Source of the DNA: Caenorhabditis remanei
Lineage: Eukaryota; Nematoda; Chromadorea; Rhabditida; Rhabditidae
Assembly: GCF_010183535.1 (NCBI RefSeq)
Contig: NC_071331.1
Span: 8,432,001 to 8,496,000, forward strand
Reading direction: 5' to 3'
Length of the DNA: 64,000 nt
The position numbers and the translations under genes are program-made. This document shows positions 23,971-34,800 of the stretch, one piece after another (within the stretch, counting starts at the first letter, position 1; each line of letters starts with the position of its first letter). The notes under the pieces are model-generated. The model was not told where the DNA came from. It did not search any database and saw only the letters and a program-made list of their open reading frames with translations.

Positions 23971-24443
23971 TTATACCAAACATGGGGCGGGGGACTGCTC
24001 TCGAGAATGTAGTTATGAAACACCGAGTCAGTAATATTAGGTTGATATTTTGAGCTTTCTACCACCCTGTCGGGACACACCTTGTCACAACGCTTTTTAC
24101 CGTTGAAATCGGTATCGTCTTCAGAAGATGTCAAATTTGATATTTTTGAAAAAAGGAAAGTTCGGGCATCATCTAAGGGAAATTTCCAGCCTATCTATCT
24201 AGGTTTCATAAAAATCGGCCCACTACGGAGGGAGTTATGGCTTGCAACACATAAACAGACAGACGGATCTGTTGAATATTATTAGTAAAGATCCCGTTCG
24301 AAGCATGAAATCGGGACTTCCTTCCTTTTGAGAACTCCATAACAATCCGTATTCCCCGGGTGTCTGACATTGGTCAATTCCGTAAGAATGTAGGCCGACT
24401 CATCGATAATTTGTTGGAAACAGAGAGCAGTGGTTGGAATCAT

Positions 24444-26333
24444 TTCTGAAAATAATAAATTATTGTATGGGTATATGTTAGGGGAAGAAGAATAAAAATA
24501 TGCAGTCAATAAGAGGAAGAGAAAAACAAAACAATATGCAAGTCAGAGCGAGGGTATAAGCGAATGATGTTCCAAGTTGCGGTGTTATGTGACTGCACAT
24601 AATTAGCGTGACATCTGATTTACAACCGCGGTGTTCTTTTTAAGGTTTCTGGGAGAACCTGACCTATGCAAGAAGATAATATCATAAAGGTTAACAATAT
24701 GGGAAGAGTTGAATATCTATTTCTCTTGATTTGATCATGACAATGGACAAAATCAGAAATCAATAATTGTCAATCACGTCAAAAAAGTTGATAGTCAAAA
24801 GTTGGACGAAATTCTTTTTAATTAAAAATTGACTCTCGTTTTTGTCAGAAAAAGTCAAAACCAAATCTTATAAACGGATGGTATGTCTTTCCAGAACTGT
24901 CCCGTTTCAGAACCGTGGTCACGATGAAGGTTAACAATATGAGAAGATGAAAATAATAAACCATCTGAAGGGGAAAACAAGAGAATGAATGAGTGACAGT
25001 CGCATATTTGACTTCGCATATCTAACGGGACATCTGATTTACAACCGCACATAGCGTTTTTTTTGGGGGCTCTGGGAAAACTTGTCATGTTTTAAAGCGG
25101 TTTGACCTGACCTGTTAGGAATATAAATATATATAAAAGATAACTATGCGTATGGTTTATGAGTTCGCTGAAATGCGCTTTTTTTAGTTTTCAAAGTTGA
25201 ACTTTGAAAATTTTTTCTATTTTTGTTGGATTTTCTGTTTTTCAAGTTTTGGTAGATATACAAAAAACATTTGTTTATTTCTCATCTGTATAATTAGTGA
25301 TTATTTAGAACAGACAAAATTTATTTATTTTTTGAATTTCTGATTTTCGAAACTTTCATTAATTTTAAGATCTGCAATTTAAACAAAATTGGCGAAAAAT
25401 TGCACAAGAAATGCGTCAGTAACATCGCTTTAAACATTTAGGGTGCCGCGGGATATTTTTTATATGAATTAGCCGGAATCGATCATAGAATTATATTGAC
25501 TCTTACTAGGGAATGACTCACACAAAGTATGGATTTCTCAAAACTGGAAAGGCCACTGCAAAAACTGACTATAGATTCGGAATCAGGAAAACGTCAGCTT
25601 TCCAGCGATATAGGTCATGTAGCGTATCTCCATACTTTGTGTGAGTCATTCCCTAGTTAGTGCAACACTTTCTCACATCTCACAGTGGTTCTTTCCGAGA
25701 TGTACGCAGTCAAATATGGGACAGTCACTCAATGTCACTCACACTTCGCGAAAACTTATAAACAATACGCATAGTTATCTTTTTCGATATTTATATTCCT
25801 AACAGTTCAGGTCAAACCGCTTTAAAACATGACAAGTTTTCCCAGAGCCCCCCAAAAAAAACGCTATGTGCGGTTGTAAATCAGATGTCCCGTTAGATAT
25901 GCGAAGTCAAATATGCGACAGTCACTCATTCATTCTCTTGTTTTCCCCTTCAGACGGTTTATTTCATCTTCTCATATTGCGAATTTAGATATACCGGGCT
26001 ATGGGAAAATGTTATTAAGCTGTTTCAGTGATGCAGTGACCTCTTCACATATTCTAGACGGTATGTTTTTTTAGAAACAGATCCCTGTGTTAAGAACTTT
26101 TCTTTTATAGGCCAGTTAAAGTCAACGGTCTTCAAGTTGAATAATATTCTCCAGACTTAAAACATTGTAAGAAAACACCGTATCCTATATTTGACCTACC
26201 TATTCTAGTTTTGATCTACAGACCCTCCTTTTATGTTTTCCTTCTTCCCCACAATAATTTTGTCGTCTGTTTCAATTTACCGTTTTCCTCCCGTCCCCAG
26301 TAACTTATAGTCAATTTCCTTGTTTCTCCAGAT
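24444..26333. promoter_or_regulatory. Divergent E/F promoter region with large inverted repeat
   Basis: This is a 1.9-kb spacer between the start codons of E (minus) and F (plus). Arms at about 24935-25145 and 25770-25985 are inverted copies containing ACATCTGATTTACAACCGC, GGGGGCTCTGGGAAAACTTG and the GTCTGAAGGGGAAAAC module. The segment 25165-25455 is in the opposite orientation to its equivalent in the E'/F' spacer (51917-52195), so the interior has been inverted. A 151-bp MITE sits at 25506-25656. The last 350 bp before F (from about 25981) match the upstream of F' closely and probably hold the F promoter. Confidence 0.65.
25506..25656. mobile_element. 151-bp MITE with TTA target-site duplication
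   Basis: The ends CTAGGGAATGACTCACACAA (25506 onward) and its complement ending CATTCCCTAG (25656) form an inverted repeat of about 28 bp. Both sides carry TTA (25503-25505 and 25657-25659), consistent with the 3-bp target duplications of the PIF/Harbinger group. No coding sequence. Confidence 0.8.
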
Positions 26334-28141
26334 ATGATTCCAACCAGAGCGCTCTGTTTCCAACAAATAATCGATGAGTCGAAGTACATTCTGACGGAGT
26401 TGACCAATGTCAGACACCCGAAGAATATGGATTGTTATGGAATTCTCAAAAGGAAGAAAGTCCCGATTTCATGCTTCGAACGGGATACAGTTCAGATTGA
26501 AAATCGATTCGACATGAGATACACTCCATATGGATCAAAAGATCTTCCGATCTACTTTATGTACTCGGTGAGTTGATGGGAGAGATATTGGGAACTGTAT
26601 TCATAAAATATGTATGTTTCAACTGGTTTTCTAAACTTGAGATTCCACAACCTTATGATAAAATCGATAGATGGTTAACTGTATTTTCCAGGACGAAAAC
26701 CAATATCCAAACGAGTTCAAGCCAGCAACCAAAAGAATAAAACTGGAGGACTACTCATTGGAGCAACAGATGCCAGTGGACTCATTCGGTGGTCAAGAAC
26801 GTGGAGTTACTGGAGGTGAGTTACAGCATTTAGAAACTACAATGGATCTATAATTGACGATAAAGATCCTGTCTAGAAATGTTTGGAAACTGAAACGGCA
26901 CATAACATTTTGAAGGTCTGGAAATGATTAATATTGATTTTTAAAGCATATTGGTAGCTTTCTTATCAGGTGTTACAGTTGCAACATTTTCATAAATGCC
27001 ATCACAATTAGTTAAAATCAATCAGCCTATCGTTTTCAGAACTCAACAACGCTGTTCTCAACTTCAATTGTCCGATGCCTTCCTCATCACTCACTGCCAC
27101 TTTCTCCCCAGTTGCGTCCCCACCCTCGACATCTTCCCGACCTCGTTCCATGTCCGCCGAACAGGCTCATGAGCTTCTGAGTACACCAATACCAGATAAC
27201 GTCTACCTCGATACCAAGGACATTGCCAGACAAATGAGGGAGTGGTTCTCTCTGGGAATCTGTACCCAGGCCTTCTTTGCTGTACATGTTCTAGGAACAG
27301 TACGAAACCGTTTGCATAGAGTTCTGACCATCCCACCACCATTCAATTCTTTGAAGTCTGGAAAGGAATTGTATATCAAAATGCATAATTGGTTGAAGCT
27401 GTCGGAAGATGTGAAAAAGGAAATTTTGTCGGTATTTGGAATCAACGATGAAAAGCCGAAGAAGTTTATGAGAGGTCCAGAAGACATGGAGAGTTTTCCA
27501 GATGAGTACGGTAAGCTTGTTGATGACAGTATGCTCCAGTTCAACTTGATTTATTTCAGACTACCCAAAGCTGATCACCCGAAAACGGCAAGTATCACTG
27601 GAATCGGAGGCGTCTTCTGATTCCGGCGTTTCAACAATGTCTACTCGTTCATCTTGCCACTCATCAGTCTCTACACAGATGTTCGAAACTATCGAAGAGG
27701 GTTATGGTACGTTACTTTGACCAAATTATGTTTAATTTTAACTAAATTGTTTCAGATTGCCCAGAAGAGTTCATCCTTCACTCGCAGACGTCTTCCGTCT
27801 CATCACTGTCTCCTCAATCATCCTTCCACACATCGATTACCGCCGAGACATTCAATGACCTCATCAACAAACCAGCCAATTATGTTAACACCAAAAAGAT
27901 CTCCATTTTGATCAAGGATTGGCTCGAAAGAACTCAAGCGACGCAGGAGTGGTTTGCCACGAAGATCTTGAAAAGATGCAGAAGGACACTCAACCAATGT
28001 CTGAATAATCCAAAGGACTGGAAAGAATTGAGTCAAAAAAGAGAAATTTACGTGAAGATGCACAATTGGATGTGTCTGGCGGAGGAGCAGAGACACGAGA
28101 TGATGAGAGTATACAAGGCGCCCAACATGGACTCCCACTAA
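26334..28141 (+). CDS. CUT-domain protein F (C-type N-terminus + CUT2 + CUT3)
   Basis: Five exons: 26334-26567, 26692-26815, 27040-27510, 27560-27706 and 27756-28141; in frame, about 453 residues. N-terminus MIPTRALCFQQIIDES, LTELTNVRHP, YGILKRKKVPISCFER; then a basic patch (KRIKLEDYS). CUT2 is in exon 3 (LDTKDIARQMREWFSLGICT, FFAVHVLGTVRNRLHRVL, GKELYIKMHNWLKLS). CUT3 is in exon 5 (VNTKKISILIKDWLERTQAT, KILKRCRRTLNQCLNNPKDW). Exon 4 is an extra Ser/Thr-rich linker not seen in C or E'. F is the only fully intact plus-strand member and is transcribed divergently from E. No homeodomain follows CUT3. It is the cleanest family member for defining the domain order. Confidence 0.88.
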
Positions 28142-28817
28142 AACATTAAATCAAGTTGACTCGATGGATACTTCCAAGAATTCACAATCACATAACTAAT
28201 TTTCAAACCTTATTAACACTAATATAACTTATTTCTAACATATACCCCTCTCATTTCCCAATTCTCACTATTAATTTTTCACGTGTCTTTCGTTGTTCAA
28301 TACTCATATTCATTTCATACAACTAATTCGTAAAATACCCTTCCCACTCGTAGCTTCTTTGTTTCCCAATTTCCAGTTTAATAGAAAATTTACTGTTTTA
28401 ATAATTTGATAAGAAAAGAACTTCCCAAATCTCAGTAGTTTTGTACATTTATTAAACATATCTCGTCCTCATTTCTCATTTTCTTTTTCGTTTTCTCCGG
28501 TTTCCCGGTAACATATTATATTATTTTACCGACCTTCAATCTTTACAAAAAATTCGAATTTTATTCAATAAAAAATTAAAATAATATTCCGTTTCATAAA
28601 TAATGGTAATACAGTGAAAAAAAAAGAAGTTCATTAGAATCGGATTCTAATGAGTTGCTATACCTTACAATAATCGGAGCGACCTTTTTATTAAAAAAAT
28701 TAAAAATCTGGAATTATGAAAAGTATATGTACAGTTTCAAAAATCAATTATCTTCTGAAAGTAAATTGTTAAAACAATGGGTAGAATTATTGCACAGTTC
28801 AAGAAGTTCAAATGTGC
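28142..28817. other. 3' flank of gene F, AT-rich
   Basis: The first 300 bp match, in reverse complement, the 3' flanks of the other CUT genes (for example 19600-19900). I see no gene. From about 28700 begins a segment repeated at about 30580-30990, which received the foldback element at 28820. Confidence 0.5.
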
Positions 28818-28819
28818 TA

Positions 28820-30374
28820 CACTGCGGGACATAAATATGGAGCCACTTGAATTTTTAATATTTTTGGTAAAATTTTGTCGTTTTCAAAAATTCTTTGAAT
28901 ACCAATAATGTACTTTCCTGCCCTCAAAAACGATACACTTGCTGAAATTTTGAAAATTTTTGGGTTTTTGAAAGTTTTGAAAAAAGTGTGAAAAACGGCT
29001 TATTTCTATGGGACATAAGTATGGAGCCACCCATGAAAAAAGGAAAAACCGCGAAAATCTTTGTCTGAAAACATTGAAATCGTACTCTCCGTCCAAAATT
29101 GAGTTGTTTAGAAATATTTTTCCAACAATTTCAGGTAAAAACTTTTGAGAAAAACAAGAATTTCGGAAAATTTTCGAGTCTTTTCATTTTTTGTAAATAT
29201 TTCGTGAACAAGTCAACTGTACCAAACTATTTTAGTTATTATCTAATAAAACACTCTTAATTGTTAGTTTTAAACTGTTTTTGTAGAGTATTTAACCATT
29301 TTGTAGAACTTACGTGACTTCAAATTCAAAGAATGAGTCATGTTTTGAAATTGAGGCTACATTTTAGATCATATTCTTCGAATTTCATATTTTAAACTGA
29401 ATTTTTTTGTAGATTAAATCAAATTCGGGTTTTTTGTTCCAGTTATCAACATCCTGAATTAACTTACTGACCTCTATAATGCCGAAAAAAGCCCTAAAAC
29501 AGAATTTTTGAGCATTGTGTGGAGTGAAATTCATGAACCAATTTAAAACGTATCTAATGTGGAATTATGGTTGTAATCTGAAACGAATTCTTTTTTTTGT
29601 GCCTTTTGCTTCTCATTCTGAAAATTTTCCTAGCCGTTGCGCTAGTTTGCACAAACTTATAGATTACACCTCCTTACTAATGAATGAAAATTCACTTAGG
29701 CGATTTTTTCGGCAGTCTAGTGGCCAGTAAATTAACGCAGAGTGCTGATAACTGAAACAAAAAATTAGACTTTGTTTTAATCTGCAAAAAAAATTAGTTG
29801 AAAAGGTGAAATTCGGAGAATATGAGCTAAAACGTAGCCTCAATTTCGAAATATGACTCACTCTTTGAGTTTGAAGTCACGTAAGTTCTACAAAACGTTC
29901 AATCTCTCTACAAAAACATTTTAAAACGAACAATCAAGACTGTTTGATTAGATTATAACTAAAATAGTTTGCTAGAGATGACTTGTTCGCAAAATGTATA
30001 CAAAAAATGAAAAGACTCGAAAATTTTCCGAAATTCTTGTTTTTCTCAAAAGTTTTTACCTGAAATTGTTAGAAAAATATTTCTAAACAACTCAATTTTG
30101 GACGGAGAGTACGATTTCAATGTTTTCAGACAAAGATTTTCGCGGTTTTTCCTTTTTTCATGGGTGGCTCCATACTTATGTCCCATAGAAATAAGCCGTT
30201 TTTCACACTTTTTTCAAAACTTTCAAAAACCCAAAAATTTTCAAAATTTCAGCAAGTGTATCGTTTTTGAGGGCAGGAAAGTACATTATTGGTATTCAAA
30301 GAATTTTTGAAAACGACAAAATTTTACCAAAAATATTAAAAATTCAAGTGGCTCCATATTTATGTCCCGCAGTG
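28820..30374. mobile_element. Tc1/mariner-like foldback element with IR/DR ends
   Basis: The 1555-bp element is flanked by TA on both sides (28818-28819 and 30375-30376). The two arms are inverted copies of about 600 bp with a central spacer near 29435-29765. The outer end CACTGCGGGACATAAATATG is followed by the same core (GGGACATA, then TATGGAGCCAC) again at 29011-29031, about 185 bp in from the outer copy at 28826-28846. The right arm mirrors this. Such paired inner and outer transposase sites (IR/DR) are typical of several Tc1/mariner elements. No transposase is encoded, so it is non-autonomous. A second copy of the host sequence near 30660-30710 lacks the insertion and supports TA as the target. 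Confidence 0.85.
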
Positions 30375-30376
30375 TA

Positions 30377-31887
30377 TTCAATAAAAAGGAAAGCAACTGA
30401 TTCTTGAGATATTACTAAAACAGTGTTTTGAAGATTTAGTTCGAAACTATTGCGCCCTACAAATCAGTTCAGATTAAGTGCCTCCACGATACAGAAAATT
30501 TTCATGGCGCAACAGAAGATGATGAAAATATTGAATATAAAGCTGTCAATTCTTCGGATAGACCGTTTCACGTTAAAAAAAACTCTGGAATTATGAAAAG
30601 TATATCTGTACAGTTTCAAAAATCAATCATCTTCTGAAAATAAGTTGTTAAAACAGTGGGTAGAATTATTGCACAGTTCAAGAAATTTTAATGCGCTTTT
30701 CAATAAAAAAGGAAAACAACTGATTCTTGTGATTTTATTAAAACAGTGCTTTGAAGATTTTGATGAACAATTCGAAATCAAAACATTTGCATTGAGACAA
30801 AGATTGCGCCCTACTAATCAGTTCATATTAAATACCTGCTCGATACAGAAAATTTCCTTGGCGACACAGAAAATGATGAGAATAAAGACTGAAACTGAAG
30901 TTAAAAATTTATTGAAAAGATTTGCTAATCAAATAGTAACAAGGCAAACCATTTTAAAATCTGAAACCAATCTGAAACTGAAGTGATTCGCTTCACGTTT
31001 TTGCTGAATGTGGTAATAATTATTGTATTAAAAACTGATTTATAAGAAACATTCAGCACATTACTCTTTTCACAAAGTATTGTAACAGGTATATAACTTT
31101 TGAAATCAATAGTTATTCTATTCTTTCTTTGGGGAAAAAAGAAAAGAAAAATAAACCATGAGTATTTGTATCTTTCTCGAATTACAAATTTTCGTCGTTT
31201 TTTGTTATTGACACAGTTTTGAAACAGAAATGTTTTTTCGATAACACAAATAACGAGATTACAAGTTGATATTTCTGAAAATCATCACGCCTTTTTTACC
31301 GTTGTCCAATGACAATAAATATGTCAGCTTTAGTGTCGTAGCTGATAGTTGGTATTCTGGCGAGATATAAATTCTAAATTTTCTTAGTTTTCCAGTGGTG
31401 ACTGCCCAAATTTCATTTTTAACTTGCCTAAGCTACTCCAACAACTGTTTTCATTTCGATTATTCATATCATAACATTTTTCAACTCAAGAACCATCTGA
31501 ATGCAGGATTTGGCAAGTTTTTGAAACAGTAACACAACTACCGTGAGCTTCTGTTTCATCATATAATTATTGAGCATATCTGAAAATTTTTAATCGCTTT
31601 TTTCATAAACCAAGTGATAGCAACTATCTATTTCGTAACAAAACTCATGGTTCATATTTTTTCGTTTCACATAAACTCTGGGAAACAATATTTTCATCGT
31701 TTCGTTCTCACCAAACCGTTATTTTCTCTTTTCCTCCTTCTCTTTTTTTCACTGCGGAATGAATATTCAGCCGGTTGATATCGGAATGGTCAAAAATAAC
31801 TATCTCCGTTTTACCAAAATCTTGAAAACGCAAGAAAATTATGTGCTTCGATATCTTTTTCGAGTTCAATTTCAGTTTCCAGGCGTA
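30377..31887. other. Intergenic region upstream of the right anoctamin
   Basis: It contains a tandem duplicate of the element's host sequence: words such as GGGTAGAATTATTGCACAGTTCAAG occur at about 28780 and 30657, and GATTCTTG then TTTTGAAGATTT after each. The open frame at 30645-30986 belongs to this repeat and shows no known domain. The stretch from 31000 to 31887 is AT-rich and presumably holds the anoctamin promoter; a TTTCAG just before the start codon could be a trans-splice acceptor. Confidence 0.45.
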
Positions 31888-34800
31888 ATGGCAACGCTCC
31901 ACAACAAATTTGGGGCGATTATACAGGATGGAATCGTTGAGGGACAGAGATTTGCACTCACATGGAATGTACTCCGAGTGGCCCCCCACAACTTGCGAGT
32001 TTATTGGCTTATTTGATAGATTCTACAGAAAAAATGACAAATCTAATAGCTTTTCCGGTGACTGGACTTAATTTTTGAGATTTTGAGATTTTTAAAAAAT
32101 CAATTTTTTTCAATTTTTTTTCAACATTTTTTTTTTTCATCATTTTTTTTCTCAATGTTCTCCCATCTGGCAAAGAAAACGAAAACATGTAAAGAATCGA
32201 GAATTTCATAGGCTTTTCGATAGGCTATGAAAATTTTTTTGGTCATGTTCCTACTTTTACCAGACCCCCGAAAACTGAGAGTCAAAAAAAAATATTTTTT
32301 TTGTGAAGTCGTTGGGATGTTTTAAAATGCTTTAAAAAAATAATTAAAAAAAATAGTAAAACTTATGGAAACAAATTTTTCAAAAAAAAATTTGGGGGTA
32401 CCCGCGATAAAAAACGAAATAATTTTTTTTGAAAATTTTGGTTTTTCAAGGTTTTGATGGGTATAGAAAATATGTTATTTCTTCTGTTTATACTATGAAG
32501 ACGTTGATTAATCTAAAGAAATTGACAACCACGGATTTTTAAAACCAGTATCAAGAAGTTTGAATGTTTCCTGATCAGTTTCCAATTCGTAGAATAGGCT
32601 CAAAAAATACATTGTTTTGAGGTGGTGAAAATTTCAAAAGCTTGCCACGTTGATTTAAACTGCAAATAAACGACTTTTGCTATGAAAACATACTTAAAAT
32701 GAAAGAAATAACAAATTCGGCCACTTTAAACGAAAATTTAAAATTTTCATTTTTTTTGAAAATTTCAGAAGGGGGGACCACATGAAATTTTCATAAAAAA
32801 TTAAAATAAAAATTTTTTGTTTAAAGTGATCAAACTTGTGAACTTATATGTTTTAAATATGTTTTCATAGCAAAAATCGTTTATTTGAAGTTTAAATCAC
32901 GTTGCAAGCTTTAGAAATTTTCCCCACCTCAAAACAATGTATTTTTTGAGCCTATTCTACGAATTGGAAACTGATCAGGAACGATTCAAACTTCTTGATA
33001 CAGGTTTTAAAAATCCGTGGTTGTCAATTTCTTTAAATTGATCAACGATTTCAGAGTATAAACAGAAGAAATAACATATTTTCTATACCCATCAAAACCT
33101 TGAAAAACCAAAATTTTCAAAAAAAATTATTTCGTTTTTCATCGCGGGTACCCCCAAATTTTTTTTTGAAAAATTTGTTTCCATAAGTTTTACTATTTTT
33201 TTAATAATTTTTTTAAAGCATTTTAAAACATCCCAACGACTTCACAAAAAAATATTTTTTTTGACTCTCAGTTTTCGGGGGTCTGGTAAAAGTAGGAACA
33301 TGACCAAAAAAATTTTCATAGCCTATCGAAAAGCCTATGAAATTCTCGATTCTTTACATGTTTTCGTTTTTTTTGCCAGATGGGAGAACATTGAGAAAAA
33401 AAATGATGAAAAAAAAATGTTGAAAAAAAATTGAAAAAATTGATTTTCTAAAAATCTAAAAATCTCAAAAATTAGGTCCAGTCACCGGAAAAGCTATTAA
33501 ATTTGTCATTTTTCTGTAAAACGTATCAAATAAGCCAATAAACTCGCAAGTTGTGGGGGGCCACTCGGAGTACATTCCATGTCAGTTCGGATTTGTGGAG
33601 GTGAGTTTGGAAAAGAGATGAAATAGATGAAAATCGAGCAAAATCAACCTGAAAATCAGTTGTCAACTTTTGGAAACGGGAACTTTTTTTAGTCAGAGCT
33701 TATTTGCTCACAAGGTAAGTCTTTGGAGACCCGGCTTTCAAACGATCAATAAATTGGGTTATAGGTTCTTTCGACTACGGGGAGTCCATTTCAGTCAAAA
33801 TCGGCTAAATGTTTCTGCGAGCCGAGTTATGAGCTCTCAAACTATTCATATAGTGAAGTTTTTCACATGAATTCCAAATCGGCAAATAGTACACGCAATT
33901 ATTATTTTTTAACGTACGAGCACAGGTGAACCGCTGGGTGAACACATATGGAACCGCGCGGCTTCCCTTGTGAGTCGGCATTTCGTGAAGAGGAAAAAAT
34001 TGTTGTTGAAACAAGTTGAACGTGGCAAAATTGAGCAAAATCAGCATGAAAATCAAATATCGACTTTTGTGAACGGGAAATTTTTTTAGTCAGGGATTCT
34101 TTGTCTGAACATTCACAATGCCAGCTTTTGTAAACCGACAGTGTAAAACAGTTACCGAAAGAGTCTCAACACATCTCATTAAAAATGTAGTAGTTATTAG
34201 CTCAGCACAGTTCTTACAACTGCGCCCCACCGGAATATCCTCTAGAAATGTCTCTTTTCTCAGAGTCTCTCAATTTTGCAAGCAGTTTTCTTCGGTTTCG
34301 GTAGAGCGCGGTTGTAAGACGCAGTAGTTAACATTATAGATTTTGGAAAAAGCAAAAAAATCCAACATGCCTGATTTCCAGATACGCCTCCACCTCCACC
34401 CACTGTGATCTTCTAATCACAATGAAATTCTCGGATGATGACGTGGAAAACAAGACATCCGTGATGTGGTTGGTACAACAGATGAGAGAACATGAACCAA
34501 ATTTACGGATAGAAGTCAGATATCACCGATTGAATAGTTGCTATGCGATTTATTTGACGGCGGATTATAAGAGGTAATTTATCAACATTCATTGTGAAAA
34601 TCATTAGATTTAAAACAATTACCTAAAATTTGTGGACTAATTGAAACTGTAGAAAAAACAACATTAGAAATTGTTTACAGTCTCCTGAAAGGCGCTGAAT
34701 TGTGTCACATCAAGAAAGCAATAAAATCAAAGTTTGGCGGTGGAATGCGAGATTTCTCATTCGAAGAAGCCCAGTTTTTTGCTGGAGTCGAAGGGAAAAA

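Larger units (their letters stand above)
21286..24291. mobile_element. Composite repeat insertion in exon 1 of gene E
   Basis: About 3.0 kb of non-coding repeat DNA lies between GAATTGTA and TCCCGTTCG, which are contiguous in E' (near 50495-50505). Three parts are visible: (1) 21286-22640, reiterated GC-rich hairpin units; (2) 22910-23970, a palindromic element; (3) about 24060-24291, a tail with CTATCTATCTAGGTTTCATA and AAACAGACAGACGGATC, typical of 3' ends of several invertebrate transposon families. No target-site duplication is obvious. The open frames inside look like chance frames from GC-rich repeat. Confidence 0.75.
19903..24443 (-). pseudogene. CUT-domain gene E, first exon split by a 3.0-kb insertion
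   Basis: This is a C-type gene. Exon 1 is in two pieces, 24443-24292 and 21285-21213, whose lengths (152 + 73) add to exactly the 225 bp of the intact exons in C and E'. Exon 2 is 21097-20974, exon 3 (CUT2) 20815-20357 and exon 4 (CUT3) 20306-19903. All downstream splice sites and frames look sound, so the only visible lesion is the insertion at 21286-24291. Reading through from the start codon hits a stop 3 codons after the conserved ISCFERD. The downstream CUT exons could be expressed only from a new start or if the insert were spliced out; I see no evidence for either. Confidence 0.85.

Noticed and set aside
28884..30310. Matching open frames at 28884-29096 (minus) and 30098-30310 (plus)
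   Set aside because: They are the same chance frame in the two inverted arms of the foldback element.
30645..30986. 113-residue open frame upstream of the right anoctamin
   Set aside because: Lies in a tandem repeat also present around 28700-28817 and 30377-30470, where the frame is not kept; no recognisable domain.
31961..33581. The anoctamin exon insertion acting as an ordinary intron
   Set aside because: The nearby GT sites on the left do not combine with the CAG at 33582-33585 to keep the ANO8 frame, and the palindrome with TCA flanks fits a transposon better.
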